Origin: Enteractinococcus helveticum
GTDB taxonomy: Bacteria; Actinomycetota; Actinomycetes; Actinomycetales; Micrococcaceae
Length of the DNA stretch: 50,878 nt
NCBI RefSeq assembly: GCF_020742345.1
Contig: NZ_DYXC01000118.1
Coordinates: forward strand, 1-50,878
Direction: 5' to 3'
Part shown: in pieces, positions 16,488-25,236 of the stretch
Layout of the letters: each line of letters starts with the position of its first letter
How positions within the stretch are numbered: the stretch's first letter is position 1
The notes under the pieces: model-generated
Databases searched by the model: none
Seen by the model: the letters and a program-made list of their open reading frames with translations, nothing else
Told to the model about the DNA's origin: nothing
Program-made: the position numbers and the translations under genes

Positions 16488-17423
16488 CTACCCGCGAATG
16501 TCTTCGTAGAGAACAGTGGAGATGTAGCGTTCGCCGAAGTCTGGAATGACTGCGACGATCAGTTTGCCGGCGTTTTCTTCTTTCTCGGCTTCATCCAGTG
16601 CTGCAGCGATTGCCGCACCCGAAGAAATTCCGCCCAGGATGCCTTCCTTGGTGCCCAGCAGGCGAGCATTCTGTACGGATTCCTCTAGAGTTGCAGTGTA
16701 AACCGAGGAATATAATTCGGTATCGAGTACATCCGGGACGAAGTTTGCGCCAATGCCCTGGATCTTGTGCGGACCTGGTTTACCACCTGACAGGATGGGG
16801 GAATCCGCTGGTTCGACAGCAACGATCTTGACGTCGGGCTTCTGTTCTTTGAGGTAACGCCCCGCACCAGTTAGGGTCCCGCCGGTGCCAATACCGGAAA
16901 CCAAAATGTCGATCTTGCCTTCGGAAGCTTCCCAAATTTCTGGACCGGTCGTATTGTAATGAATTTCCACGTTGGCCGGGTTAGCAAACTGCTGGGCCAG
17001 AATCGAGTTTTCAGTCTCTTCCACGATCTGGGCGGCTTTTTCTACTGCACCCCGCATGCCATCAGCACCCGGAGTGAGAACGATTTCTGCGCCGTAGGCG
17101 CGTAGCATCACGCGACGCTCGTTAGACATGGTCTCAGGCATGGTCAAAACAACACGGTAACCGCGAGCAGCGCCTACCATTGCCAGCGCGATGCCGGTGT
17201 TACCCGAAGTGCCTTCAACGATGGTGCCACCCGGACGAAGTTTGCCGGATTTTTCGGCAGCGTCGACGATGGCGACTCCGATACGGTCTTTGACGGAGTT
17301 GGCCGGGTTGTAGAACTCGACTTTGACGGCTACCTGAGCGGGCAGGCCCTCGGTGAGACGGTTTAAGCGAATGAGAGGAGTTTGGCCGACAGCCTGGGTG
17401 ATGTTTTCGAGCATCTTTGCCAT
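16488..17423 (-). CDS. cysK: Cysteine synthase A (O-acetylserine sulfhydrylase)
   Basis: PLP enzyme of 311 aa converting O-acetylserine and sulfide to cysteine. The PLP lysine is in NPANSVKDRIG, the substrate loop is EGTSGNTGIALAMVGA, and the phosphate-binding loop is VSGIGTGGTLTGAGRYLKE. The C terminus ends in DIRG; in partner enzymes the CysE C-terminal Ile binds the CysK active site, and CysE here does end in Ile. AAAGGA lies upstream of the ATG. Adjacent to cysE, its functional partner. Confidence 0.95.
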   Translation of the reverse strand: MAKMLENITQAVGQTPLIRLNRLTEGLPAQVAVKVEFYNPANSVKDRIGVAIVDAAEKSGKLRPGGTIVEGTSGNTGIALAMVGAARGYRVVLTMPETMSNERRVMLRAYGAEIVLTPGADGMRGAVEKAAQIVEETENSILAQQFANPANVEIHYNTTGPEIWEASEGKIDILVSGIGTGGTLTGAGRYLKEQKPDVKIVAVEPADSPILSGGKPGPHKIQGIGANFVPDVLDTELYSSVYTATLEESVQNARLLGTKEGILGGISSGAAIAAALDEAEKEENAGKLIVAVIPDFGERYISTVLYEDIRG

Positions 17424-17502
17424 GGTGAATTAATCCTTTACGGGCATGCAAATTTAAATGGGTTCTGATGATTAACAATAAAGGAAAGGTCGCGAACCGT
17501 AA

Positions 17503-18060
17503 TTATTCTAGCCACGCGGAGTAATGTTCGCGAACATTGGCCAATTTCGGGTTAATAACAACCTGACAATAACCCCAGGTTGGATTGCGCGCATAGAAGT
17601 TTTGATGCTCGGCTTCAGCCGGCCACCAGATCGCGTCTTCTTCAATGGTGGTGACGATGGGATCCGACCAGTATTGTTGATGGCGCTCAATGGCACGTTC
17701 AAAAAGTTCTCTATCTTCGGCAGACTGGGGAAACAGTGCTGAACGGTACTGTGGACCAACATCAGCACCCTGACGATTTAGCGTGGTTGGGTTATGTGAG
17801 GCAAAGAGCATATCTACGATCGTGTCGGCGTCGATGATGTTCTGGTCGAACGTGACTTTTACCGCCTCGGCGTGACCCGTTGTTGCCGTCGATACCTGCT
17901 CGTAGGTGGGATGGTCTACGTGACCACCAATATAACCGCATTCAGAGTCGATGACGCCGCGAGTTTTTCGATACACGGTGTCAGCACACCAAAAGCAACC
18001 TCCGCCCATAATCAGGGTGCGGTGATTATTATTTGCTGGGGATCCCTGTTGCTGCGTCAT
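17503..18060 (-). CDS. msrA: Peptide-methionine (S)-S-oxide reductase
   Basis: Repairs oxidised methionine, 185 aa. The active-site motif GGGCFWC gives catalytic Cys22; the usual motif is GCFWG/C. Family segments GVIDSECGYIGGH, YEQVSTATTGHAEAVKVTFD and the C-terminal NPTWGYCQVVINPKL (a resolving Cys candidate) are present. The start ATG has only a weak ribosome site. It is a single gene on the minus strand between cysK and a region of gene fragments. Confidence 0.94.
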   Translation of the reverse strand: MTQQQGSPANNNHRTLIMGGGCFWCADTVYRKTRGVIDSECGYIGGHVDHPTYEQVSTATTGHAEAVKVTFDQNIIDADTIVDMLFASHNPTTLNRQGADVGPQYRSALFPQSAEDRELFERAIERHQQYWSDPIVTTIEEDAIWWPAEAEHQNFYARNPTWGYCQVVINPKLANVREHYSAWLE

Positions 18061-18204
18061 ATTAGTTAAGGCTACCGCACCTGGGCAGGCTATGGGAGTG
18101 TCACGCTATCAGGCATCGAACGTGGAAAACCGCTGGTTGATGGCTTTACTCAATATCCACATTGGCATATTCCGGATAAACCCGACACGCAGCTATCCAC
18201 CGGG

Positions 18205-18341
18205 GACATCGGAAAGGGCCCTTACCGCGAATGGCTTGTAGAAGACGTTCACTCAGCTGTGCGTCAGGCAGGCGTTCGGCGAATTCGACCATATCGTTCC
18301 AGCCATTACGGCCACCGATCCGCTCAACCAACGCCGACCTG
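18205..18341 (-). pseudogene. UPF0158-family fragment
   Basis: A short stretch reads LVERIGGRNGWNDMVEFAER, then LPDAQLSERLLQAIRGKGPF, which resembles the central part of UPF0158 proteins (the usual pattern is D/E-M-x-x-F followed by a G-R-G-A-F-R-R-F element). The start, the C-terminal third and the usual RRF continuation are missing. It is joined directly to an alcohol dehydrogenase fragment, so this is a remnant. Confidence 0.55.
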
Positions 18342-18561
18342 ATCACCAGTTTTGAAGTTGGTGATTGCCGAGCCGATTTTGGTAACGATACCGGCGATGT
18401 CATGGCCGGGCGCCATGGGACGGGTTCCTGGCGCCAAAATCGTCCCGAAGATTGTGAATATCTTCGTGACAGGTACCTTTATAGACAATCTCAATGAGCA
18501 CGTCGTCGATGCGTATGGCTCGGCGGGTGATAGTGCAGCGTTCAAACGGTAGATAGGAGTC
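18342..18561 (-). pseudogene. Zinc alcohol dehydrogenase N-terminal fragment, frameshifted
   Basis: Two frames together restore the GroES-like N terminus of the cinnamyl-alcohol-dehydrogenase (YahK-type) family. The first reads FERCTITRRAIRIDDVLIEI, then CHEDIHNLRDDFGA. After a frameshift near 18430 the second reads RPMAPGHDIAGIVTKIGSAI, then NFKTGDQVGVG. The zinc-ligand Cys and the GHE-equivalent (GHD) are recognisable. The sequence stops after VGVG and runs into a UPF0158 fragment, so the Rossmann domain is lost. Confidence 0.68.
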
Positions 18562-18652
18562 AAAGAAGCGTGTCGTATAGGCCTCTGCACACCTTGGTTG
18601 GTTCCGCCTTACTGAGGTGCCTGAAAGCGTGGAAATGGCCGCTGGTTAAACA

Positions 18653-18689
18653 CCACCGCGGCTACACCATATGGATGCAGCCGCGGTGG
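18653..18689 (-). terminator. Hairpin downstream of the NlpC/P60 gene
   Basis: CCACCGCGGCT (18653-18663) pairs perfectly with AGCCGCGGTGG (18679-18689), 19 bp beyond the stop of the minus-strand endopeptidase gene. A short TGTTT follows on that strand. Confidence 0.7.
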
Positions 18690-18707
18690 CAATCGCTACG
18701 TTAGGGC

Positions 18708-19565
18708 TTAGTAACGTGCAGCGGTGTTCAACGGTGGGTTGTACTGGGTGTAGGTAGACAGCGAGTCAACGCTAATACCGGACTGTGGGTTACGGGCCTG
18801 AGCGATCTTGCCATCACCAACGTATACTGCAACGTGGTAAATACCGGATGCTGATCCGTTGTTGGACCAGAACACCAGGTCACCAGGTTGCAGGTTATCC
18901 AATGAAACGTAGGACTTTGCCTGGCTGTACTGAGCCGAGGAGACGCGTGGCAATTCGATACCAGCGGCGGCGAAAGCAGCCTTGGTGAAGCCAGAGCAGT
19001 CATATGCGCTTGGACCATTGCCGCCGTACTGGTAAACAGCACCCGAATTCACGATATCTAGGGCTTTATCAATAGCCGCAGCCTTTGGGCCGGAAGCCGA
19101 TACGGAAGCTGTCGAGACTGAGCTTGCGCTTGCGAACTCAGCGCTTTGGGAAGATGAACTACTCTGGGAGGTACTGGATGCGCTCGACGCGGAGGCAGAA
19201 GTTCCCGAAAGTTTCAACACATCGCCAGGGTAGATGATCGAGGATGCCGACAGGCCGTTAGCATTCATGAGTTCATCGAGGGAAACGCCCTGCGAATGTG
19301 CAATTGCTGCAAGGGTATCGCCAGACTGAACGGTATAGGTGCCAGCAGAACTAGAACTCTGCGAAGCGGTGTCGGCTTGCGCGCTGCTCGGAGCTGGAAC
19401 ATCGTCAAGCGCTGCATTGGCCGGAGCCATGCCGAAGAACGTTGCACTAGCGGCGGTGGCCAGGCTGGCAACACCTAGCGAGAATTTCTTGTTTCGCTTG
19501 GATCGCAGCGCAAGCTGCTGTGCTTTTTCGGCTTCAATGCGTGCTCGGCGAGTAGGGTAGGACAT
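18708..19565 (-). CDS. Secreted LysM-NlpC/P60 peptidoglycan endopeptidase
   Basis: Cleaves peptide stems of peptidoglycan outside the membrane. From the ATG at 19565 (285 aa; GAGAG upstream) the order is a basic N terminus, signal peptide to about AANA-52, one LysM wall-binding domain at 75-121, a long Ser/Ala linker at 122-160, and an NlpC/P60 domain at 165-285. Catalytic Cys190 (AYDCSG) and His244 (YHVAVYVGDG) are present. The upstream in-frame ATG at 19604 has no ribosome site and would disturb the signal peptide. Phased GATAAC/GTTATC repeats upstream suggest control by a response regulator such as MtrA (inference). Confidence 0.92.
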   Translation of the reverse strand: MSYPTRRARIEAEKAQQLALRSKRNKKFSLGVASLATAASATFFGMAPANAALDDVPAPSSAQADTASQSSSSAGTYTVQSGDTLAAIAHSQGVSLDELMNANGLSASSIIYPGDVLKLSGTSASASSASSTSQSSSSSQSAEFASASSVSTASVSASGPKAAAIDKALDIVNSGAVYQYGGNGPSAYDCSGFTKAAFAAAGIELPRVSSAQYSQAKSYVSLDNLQPGDLVFWSNNGSASGIYHVAVYVGDGKIAQARNPQSGISVDSLSTYTQYNPPLNTAARY

Positions 19566-19626
19566 GGTATTTCTCTCAAACGACGACGTATTAGCTTTTT
19601 CCACATCTGCTTTTCAGACGCGTTCC

Positions 19627-19654
19627 GATAACTCGTTGTTATCAGATCGTTATC
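19627..19654 (-). promoter_or_regulatory. Three GATAAC/GTTATC sites at 11-bp spacing
   Basis: GATAAC at 19627, GTTATC at 19638 and GTTATC at 19649 are spaced exactly 11 bp apart, one helical turn, about 60-90 bp upstream of the NlpC/P60 start. Two are direct repeats. Such phasing is typical of OmpR-family response regulators; MtrA controls NlpC-type genes in related actinobacteria. The assignment to MtrA is inference. Confidence 0.45.
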
Positions 19655-19898
19655 AAGCGTGACATTCTTGTTATTTAATTGCAACCTGATAAATTACTCG
19701 AAGCACGATTTTTTCGAGAGTGGGTTTTCCAGATCCGCGTGATCATAGGGATTTATTCGGATTCTCAGAAAATGCTGTGATTCGACTGGGTGTTACCTAA
19801 TCGTTATTTAGTATTCGTCGCCGCAATCATCTCGAGAACTGAGTTGACTAGGAATATTGGCTTGTTAAAGGGTGATTTTCACACCAGTACCAGGCACA

Positions 19899-20816
19899 AT
19901 GGGCGGTATGGCATCTCAGCAAGGTTCATCCGAGACAATAATTCACCCCACTCTTTCGCAAGTTATCGAGGCGATGGAATCTTTGTGGCCACTCAGTCTG
20001 CAAGCTGGATGGGATGCTTCGGGGATCGTTGCTGGGCGCCCGGAGCAGATCATTGAACGCATCCACTGGGCGGTTGATCCGGTCCAAGCTGTTGCGGATG
20101 AGGCGGTGGGTTATGATGCGGATTTACTCATCACCCACCATCCGCTATTTCTCAAACCGGTGACCTCTGTGGCCGCCACAACCTTTAAGGGCAAGGTTGT
20201 GCACACGCTGGTGGAGAATTCCTGTGCCCTGATTACCGCTCATACCAATGCAGACTCTGCGGTAGGTGGTGTGTCTGATGTCCTAGCCGAGATCCTAGGG
20301 TTGGAAAGCATCGTTCCGTTGGCTCCCGCCGATAATGGCCTTGTTGAAGAAGGTATAGGACGCGTTGGAACCCTACAGCATGCGATGCGATTAGAAGACT
20401 TCGCAGCTCGGGTCTACAGTGCCATGCCTGCGGTCGCCGGCGGCGTCCGTGTCGCTGGTAATCCTGACGGGATTGTTTCGAAAGTAGCCATTACCGGGGG
20501 AGCAGGCGACAGTCTGTTCGACTTCGTACGAGAACACGAAGCCGACGTGTATATCACCGCAGATCTGCGACATCACCCGGCATCTGAGGCACGCGAGCAG
20601 GCCATGATGGGCGGCGATCGACCCTATCTTATTGATGTCTCACATTTTGCTTCCGAATGGTTGTGGCTGCCCACTGGGGCAAATGCATTGGAACGGGCCT
20701 TGGCCGATGAGGGCTACACCGTGACGACAGCGGTTTCTGCACTTAATACTGATCCGTGGGACTTCATATTGACCTCGGGCGACGATACCAAAACGATTAC
20801 GAGCGAAACGGAATAA
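19899..20816 (+). CDS. NIF3-like dinuclear metal centre protein (YbgI/YqfO family)
   Basis: Metal-binding hexameric protein of the NIF3 family, about 305 aa, role poorly defined (GTP cyclohydrolase I type 2 homologue in databases). Signature pieces are AGWDASGIVAGRP, ADLLITHHPLFLK (two His ligands), ITAHTNADSAVGGVSDVLAE and the C-terminal DVSHFASEW. Possible starts are GTG 19872, ATG 19899 and ATG 19908; I chose 19899 because an AGG lies 4-5 nt upstream, but this is not firm. It is followed 3 bp later by the coiled-coil gene, an association common in actinobacteria. Confidence 0.88.
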   Translation: MGGMASQQGSSETIIHPTLSQVIEAMESLWPLSLQAGWDASGIVAGRPEQIIERIHWAVDPVQAVADEAVGYDADLLITHHPLFLKPVTSVAATTFKGKVVHTLVENSCALITAHTNADSAVGGVSDVLAEILGLESIVPLAPADNGLVEEGIGRVGTLQHAMRLEDFAARVYSAMPAVAGGVRVAGNPDGIVSKVAITGGAGDSLFDFVREHEADVYITADLRHHPASEAREQAMMGGDRPYLIDVSHFASEWLWLPTGANALERALADEGYTVTTAVSALNTDPWDFILTSGDDTKTITSETE

Positions 20817-20819
20817 CTG

Positions 20820-21560
20820 ATGCCTATTACTGCTACTCCTGAACAGCAGCGTAAACTGCTGGATCTGCAATCACTGGATAGTCAGTTGGTTCGGGTTCGC
20901 GCCCAGATTGACAATATTCCGCATGATAAACAACTCCATTCGCTTCGCCAGGGTGGCGCTGCAGCAGTTGAACGTGCCAAGACGGCTCAAGAGCAGGTGG
21001 CTGAGCATGAAGCGGCAGCTGAGGAAGCCGAACGTGTGGTGGCAGAAACCACGAAACGGCGGGACGGGATGCAGTCCAGGTTAGACGCGGATCAGGTCGC
21101 CAGTCGTGACGTTCAAGCAGTCACCATCGAAATTGCCGAGCTGACTCTGCGTATTGGGCAGCTTGAAGACGCCCAATTGGAAGCGATCCAGGCTTTAGAA
21201 GAATCCCAGGCGGCGTTGGAGTTGGTGCAAGCCCAAATTGCTGAAGCGCAGCAAGCAGTCAACGTGCGCATTACGACACTGAATGAACAGGGGCAACAAT
21301 TATCCTTACAAGGTAAGGAACTCACTGCCGAACGTGAATTACTCGCCAAAGAACTGCCAGCGGACGTCGTTGCTGAATACGAGCAACTGCGCGACCAGAA
21401 TCAGGGGATCGGTGCTGTTGAGCTCACTGCACAAGGACTATCCGGTGCAGGGCTGCCAATCGCACCGGCTGAACTGGCCGAGATCAAAAACACACCAGCC
21501 AATGAACTGGCGTACTGTCCAGACACCGGTGCGATCCTGGTGCGCAGCGAATTAGTTTAA
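20820..21560 (+). CDS. Coiled-coil protein of the C4-type zinc ribbon (CT398) family, zinc site lost
   Basis: A 246-aa protein with a long heptad-patterned coiled coil (about 25-180), rich in Ala, Glu and Gln, then a compact C-terminal segment. In the family this segment is a four-Cys zinc ribbon; here the only Cys is in ELAYCPDTGAILVR, so zinc cannot be bound in the usual way. The ATG lies 3 bp after the NIF3-like stop, so the two are surely co-transcribed. Its 3' end overlaps the convergent yaaA by 9 bp. Function is unknown. Confidence 0.85.
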   Translation: MPITATPEQQRKLLDLQSLDSQLVRVRAQIDNIPHDKQLHSLRQGGAAAVERAKTAQEQVAEHEAAAEEAERVVAETTKRRDGMQSRLDADQVASRDVQAVTIEIAELTLRIGQLEDAQLEAIQALEESQAALELVQAQIAEAQQAVNVRITTLNEQGQQLSLQGKELTAERELLAKELPADVVAEYEQLRDQNQGIGAVELTAQGLSGAGLPIAPAELAEIKNTPANELAYCPDTGAILVRSELV

Positions 21561-22301
21561 CAGCACCCGCAATGATGCTGCTTTTCGATTCGTAGGCGGT
21601 ACGAGTTCTACCTCGTAAAGGCCGCTGACCGCCTCAGCGACTTGGTCTAACGAGGAGATAGGACTGCGCGCATGTTCTTGCAATAATCGCCGAGCTACAT
21701 AGCCGCGAGCCTGCTTTGCCCAGTGCGAGACCACCTTGAGCTCACCATTGACCCGCTGGAAGACATCGATCGTGACCGTCTGCAATGGCGGGCTTTTCCA
21801 AAACGACCGGTAGGTCGTGGAGCGACAGTCAATAAACGGACCGGTGGCAAGACCAGCCATCTGATCAGTGAGACGCTCCCGCCACCAGGCACCCATTGGC
21901 CCAAAGCCGGGAAGTTTTGCGGTTGCAGGAAAACGATAGGCCGGGATCGCATCAGATAGTCGTGTCACACCAAAAAGTGCCGAGAATACCAGTGTCATGT
22001 CGTCGTCGACATTTTCTAATGCTGCATAATCCAAGGCATCAAATAACACCCCGGTGTAAACTTGCCAGGCGGGTGCGGTAGGTGCCGATAAAATATGTTG
22101 ATTTGCTGCGACTTCATGCTTGAGCGACTTACCTACATTGAGTTTTTCATATGCGTTGGGCAGGCTGGAAATCACCTGAAGTTCTTGTAAAACGGTACGC
22201 CGTTCTCCGGAAAGTCCCGGGAAGAGCAGGGAATTAAAATCTAAGGGTTTTCCGGTTTCAGGTGGGGTCTTGCCTTCAGAAGGTGGCAACAAAATCAACA
22301 T
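21552..22301 (-). CDS. yaaA: Peroxide stress protein YaaA
   Basis: DUF328/UPF0246 family, 249 aa, which limits free iron and oxidative DNA damage in E. coli. Diagnostic N terminus MLILLPPSEGKTPP, then YTGVLFDALDYAAL, FSALFGVTRLSDAIPAYR and HWAKQARGYVARRLL. An iron-related oxidative defence role would fit the heme-iron genes in the window, but no iron box is visible upstream. Ends inside the 3' end of the convergent gene. Confidence 0.9.
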   Translation of the reverse strand: MLILLPPSEGKTPPETGKPLDFNSLLFPGLSGERRTVLQELQVISSLPNAYEKLNVGKSLKHEVAANQHILSAPTAPAWQVYTGVLFDALDYAALENVDDDMTLVFSALFGVTRLSDAIPAYRFPATAKLPGFGPMGAWWRERLTDQMAGLATGPFIDCRSTTYRSFWKSPPLQTVTIDVFQRVNGELKVVSHWAKQARGYVARRLLQEHARSPISSLDQVAEAVSGLYEVELVPPTNRKAASLRVLLN

Positions 22302-22360
22302 GAGCGTCAGTTTAGTATGTCCGATTACGTGCCAGGACCAATCTTAGCTAAAATAAGAGG

Positions 22361-22726
22361 TTCGGGATGGAGCTGCAGATGATCGCGACTTTAGTCGAGG
22401 AAAGTCCGGACACCACAGGGCAGGATGGTGGGTAACACCCACTCGGAGCAATTCGCAGGCCAGTGCCACAGAAAGTAGACCGCCCCAGATGCTGGGGTAA
22501 GGGTGAAAGGGTGGAGTAAGAGACCACCAGCGGGCGTGGTGACACGCTCGGCTCGGTAAACCCCATCTGGTGCAAGATCAAGCAGAACACGTTACGAGGC
22601 GGCCCGCCCAGTGCTCGGGTTGATCGCTTGAGTCCCGCGGCGACGCGGTGACCAGATAGATGATCATCACCTGAATGAGGGATCGTTCGGGTACAGAATC
22701 CGGCTTATAGCACTCCATCCCGTTTT
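22361..22726 (+). ncRNA. rnpB: RNase P RNA, bacterial class A
   Basis: Catalytic RNA that matures tRNA 5' ends. Conserved blocks are GAGGAAAGTCCGGAC near the 5' end, ACAGAAAGTAGACCGCC, AAGGGTGAAAGGGTGG, GTAAGAGACCACCAGCG, TAAACCCCATC and the 3' block ACAGAATCCGGCTTAT. P1 is formed by CGGGATGGAG (22363-22372) and CTCCATCCCG (22713-22722), followed by TTTT, which fixes both ends closely. Confidence 0.95.
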
Positions 22727-22754
22727 AGCTTCCCCGGTTATGTGAAAGAAAACA

Positions 22755-23483
22755 TTGTCCCAGTCGCAAAAAACTTCAAAATTAGCCAAGCTGCCCCTGC
22801 CGATCCTGATGCTGGTGGTCGGCGTTTACTTTGTAGTGACCTACTTTTTTCCTATCCAGCAGGAAGAAGCATATGTCCCACAAGAAGGCACGGCGTTGGA
22901 GCAGCTAGAGACGCTGGAGGTGAAGGGTCGGGCACCCAAAACCGGGTATAGCCGAGACGAATTCGGTAACGGCTGGCTGGATCCAGACGGCAATGGTTGT
23001 GATGGTCGCAATGACATCTTGCAGCGTGACCTCGACAATACAACGCTGGCCGAAAACGGGTGCACCGTACTAAGTGGTGTGCTGGATGATCCGTTCACCG
23101 GAGAGACCATCAATTTCTTGCGCGGGCCCGAAACCTCTACGGACGTTCAGATTGACCACGTCGTAGCTTTGTCGGATTCCTGGCAGAAAGGCGCCCAGGA
23201 ACTCTCCGAAGATCAGCGCAAGCGCTTTGCCAATGATCCGCTGAACCTTCTGGCGGTGGATGGCCCGGCGAATCAACAAAAGTCTGACGCCGATGCGGCC
23301 ACCTGGTTGCCATCGAATAAAGCGTTTCGTTGTGAGTACGTGTCCATCCAAACGGCAGTGAAAGCCAAATACGGGTTGTGGGTCACGCAAGCAGAATATG
23401 ACGCAATTCAAGGTGTGCTCAATGAATGTCCAACGCAACCGGTGTACACCACCGCTGATGAGTTGGACGTGCTTCGCCAATAG
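22755..23483 (+). CDS. Membrane-anchored or secreted HNH nuclease-like protein (DUF1524)
   Basis: A 242-aa protein with an N-terminal hydrophobic helix (LPILMLVVGVYFVVTYFF) and a C-terminal HNH/DUF1524 domain of the type common in actinobacterial exported proteins. Visible motifs are YSRDEFGNGWLDPDGNGCDG, VQIDHVVALSDSWQKGA (the His of HNH), NDPLNLLAVDGPANQQKSD and ATWLPSNKAFRCEYV. Two pairs of Cys may form disulfides. The TTG start at 22755 has a weak GAAAG upstream. A role in extracellular DNA degradation is inferred from the domain. Confidence 0.85.
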   Translation: MSQSQKTSKLAKLPLPILMLVVGVYFVVTYFFPIQQEEAYVPQEGTALEQLETLEVKGRAPKTGYSRDEFGNGWLDPDGNGCDGRNDILQRDLDNTTLAENGCTVLSGVLDDPFTGETINFLRGPETSTDVQIDHVVALSDSWQKGAQELSEDQRKRFANDPLNLLAVDGPANQQKSDADAATWLPSNKAFRCEYVSIQTAVKAKYGLWVTQAEYDAIQGVLNECPTQPVYTTADELDVLRQ

Positions 23484-23607
23484 CGGCAGATCTGTAGACT
23501 GCAACGTTAAACATGTATCCTGTGGCGTGTAAACGCTATGATTGGGAATGTTTTCCATCAGATTGGCATATTCGCCATTCGCAACCTCTGCAGAAAAGGA
23601 CCACATC

Positions 23608-25095
23608 GTGGCAGATATCACCGCCAGCACGCAGGAGGCTCTACAACAGTGGAGCGAACGTGAACAGTTGGCAGAGCAAATGGTTCCGCTCATTGGTTCG
23701 TTGTACCGCAACAACAACGTCGTGACGTCCATTTACGGTCGAAGCCTCGTGCACGAATCAGTAGTCGACATCCTGAAAGCTCACCGCTTTGCTCGTCAGG
23801 TTGATGAAGCAATTCTTCCGGTCGAAGACTCTTTTGCCATCTTGCAGGCGATGTCAGAACTCAACCTGGGCGCTGGCTCGGTTGACCTGGCCCGTATGGT
23901 TAATAAATTCCGCGAAAACGGTGGCGACGTCAAAGACTTCGTTCGCAACGAACTGGCCGACATTGTTGAGAAAAACGGTGCAGGTCTTGGAGAACCCACC
24001 GACGTCGTCCTATACGGTTTTGGGCGCATTGGCCGTCTGCTAGCTCGTATTCTGCTCGACGGTGCCGGCGGCGGAACGAAATTGCGTCTCCGTGCCATAG
24101 TTGTACGTCGCAACTCGGATGATGACATTCACAAGCGTGCTTCGATGCTACGCCGCGACTCCGTGCACGGGGCATTCAACGGCACCATCCAAGTCGATGA
24201 TGAAGCCAACACCATTACCGCCAATGGCACCAAGATCCAGGTCATCTACGCCTCGAACCCAGCCGAAATCGACTACACCGAATATGGTATCAACGACGCC
24301 ATCGTTATCGATAACACCGGTGTATGGCGCGATGAAGAAGGTCTGGGTCAGCACCTGCAGGCCAAGGGCACTTCCAAGGTTATTTTGACCGCCCCGGGTA
24401 AAGGGAACCTGAAAAACATTGTCTACGGCGTCAACACCGATGACATCACCGCAGAAGACACGATCCTGTCGGCTGCTTCCTGTACCACCAACGCGATTAC
24501 CCCGGTCCTGAAAGTCATCAACGACGAGTACGGCATTCACCACGGTCACGTTGAAACCGTACACGCCTACACCAACGACCAGAACTTGATCGACAACTTC
24601 CACAAGGGCTCCCGCCGTGGTCGTGCAGCTGCCCTGAACATGGTGCTGACCGAAACTGGTGCAGCCACCGCTGTTGCCAAAGCCCTGCCAGAACTGTCCG
24701 GCAAGCTGTCGGGCAACGCAATCCGCGTACCAACCCCGAACGTGTCGATGGCCATCTTAAACCTGCAGCTTGAAGGCGAAACTTCCAAGGATGAGATCAA
24801 CGCTCGCCTGCGTCAAGAATCCTTGACCGGTGACCTGAGCAAACAGATCGACTACATTTACTCCCACGATGCAGTCTCCACCGATTTTGTTGGTTCCGAC
24901 CGCGCCGGTGTTGTTGATGGGCTTGCCACCATCGTCAACGAAGGCTCCAATGGTGGCTCCAACCTGATTCTCTACGTCTGGTACGACAACGAATTTGGGT
25001 ACTCAACCCAGGTTGTTCGCGCCGTAGAGAAAATGGCCGGCGAAAACGTTCCAGTTTTCCCAAAGAGCCAGGTAACAGCTTCCGCTAAAGCCTAA
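23608..25095 (+). CDS. gap: Glyceraldehyde-3-phosphate dehydrogenase, long form
   Basis: About 495 aa from the GTG at 23608, which has AAAGGA 7 nt upstream; an upstream in-frame ATG at 23542 lacks such a site. An N-terminal extension of about 125 residues precedes the NAD-binding motif VVLYGFGRIGRLLARILL. The catalytic motif SAASCTTNAITPVLKVI and the C-terminal VWYDNEFGYSTQVVRAVEKM are intact. The length and extension match the second GAPDH of corynebacteria and relatives (GapB/GapX, about 480 aa), which favours gluconeogenesis; that role is inferred here. Followed by a strong terminator. Confidence 0.93.
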   Translation: MADITASTQEALQQWSEREQLAEQMVPLIGSLYRNNNVVTSIYGRSLVHESVVDILKAHRFARQVDEAILPVEDSFAILQAMSELNLGAGSVDLARMVNKFRENGGDVKDFVRNELADIVEKNGAGLGEPTDVVLYGFGRIGRLLARILLDGAGGGTKLRLRAIVVRRNSDDDIHKRASMLRRDSVHGAFNGTIQVDDEANTITANGTKIQVIYASNPAEIDYTEYGINDAIVIDNTGVWRDEEGLGQHLQAKGTSKVILTAPGKGNLKNIVYGVNTDDITAEDTILSAASCTTNAITPVLKVINDEYGIHHGHVETVHAYTNDQNLIDNFHKGSRRGRAAALNMVLTETGAATAVAKALPELSGKLSGNAIRVPTPNVSMAILNLQLEGETSKDEINARLRQESLTGDLSKQIDYIYSHDAVSTDFVGSDRAGVVDGLATIVNEGSNGGSNLILYVWYDNEFGYSTQVVRAVEKMAGENVPVFPKSQVTASAKA

Positions 25096-25109
25096 ACGCT
25101 AACCGTATG

Positions 25110-25142
25110 AAAATGAGGCCGTCCGATGGGCGGCCTCATTTT
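25110..25142 (+). terminator. Terminator of gap
   Basis: AAAATGAGGCCG (25110-25121) pairs perfectly with CGGCCTCATTTT (25131-25142), 15 bp after the stop, with T-rich 3' arm. Confidence 0.9.
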
Positions 25143-25236
25143 CTTGGCCGTTCCGGCTCGTACTGCGGTTCTTTCACATAAGCATAAGGAATCTCACCGA
25201 TCTGACCAGGGTGTCATCACCAGTGGTCTCAAAGAC

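Noticed and set aside
19566..19760. Possible ydaO (c-di-AMP) riboswitch ahead of the NlpC/P60 gene
   Set aside because: Such genes often carry one, but I could not find its conserved core in this short AT-rich leader; only phased repeats were seen.
22348..22590. Minus-strand frame over the 5' part of the RNase P RNA
   Set aside because: The sequence is explained by conserved rnpB elements on the plus strand.
24148..24603. Minus-strand frame opposite gap
   Set aside because: Shadow of a strongly coding gene with skewed codon use; the sense strand product is a clear GAPDH.
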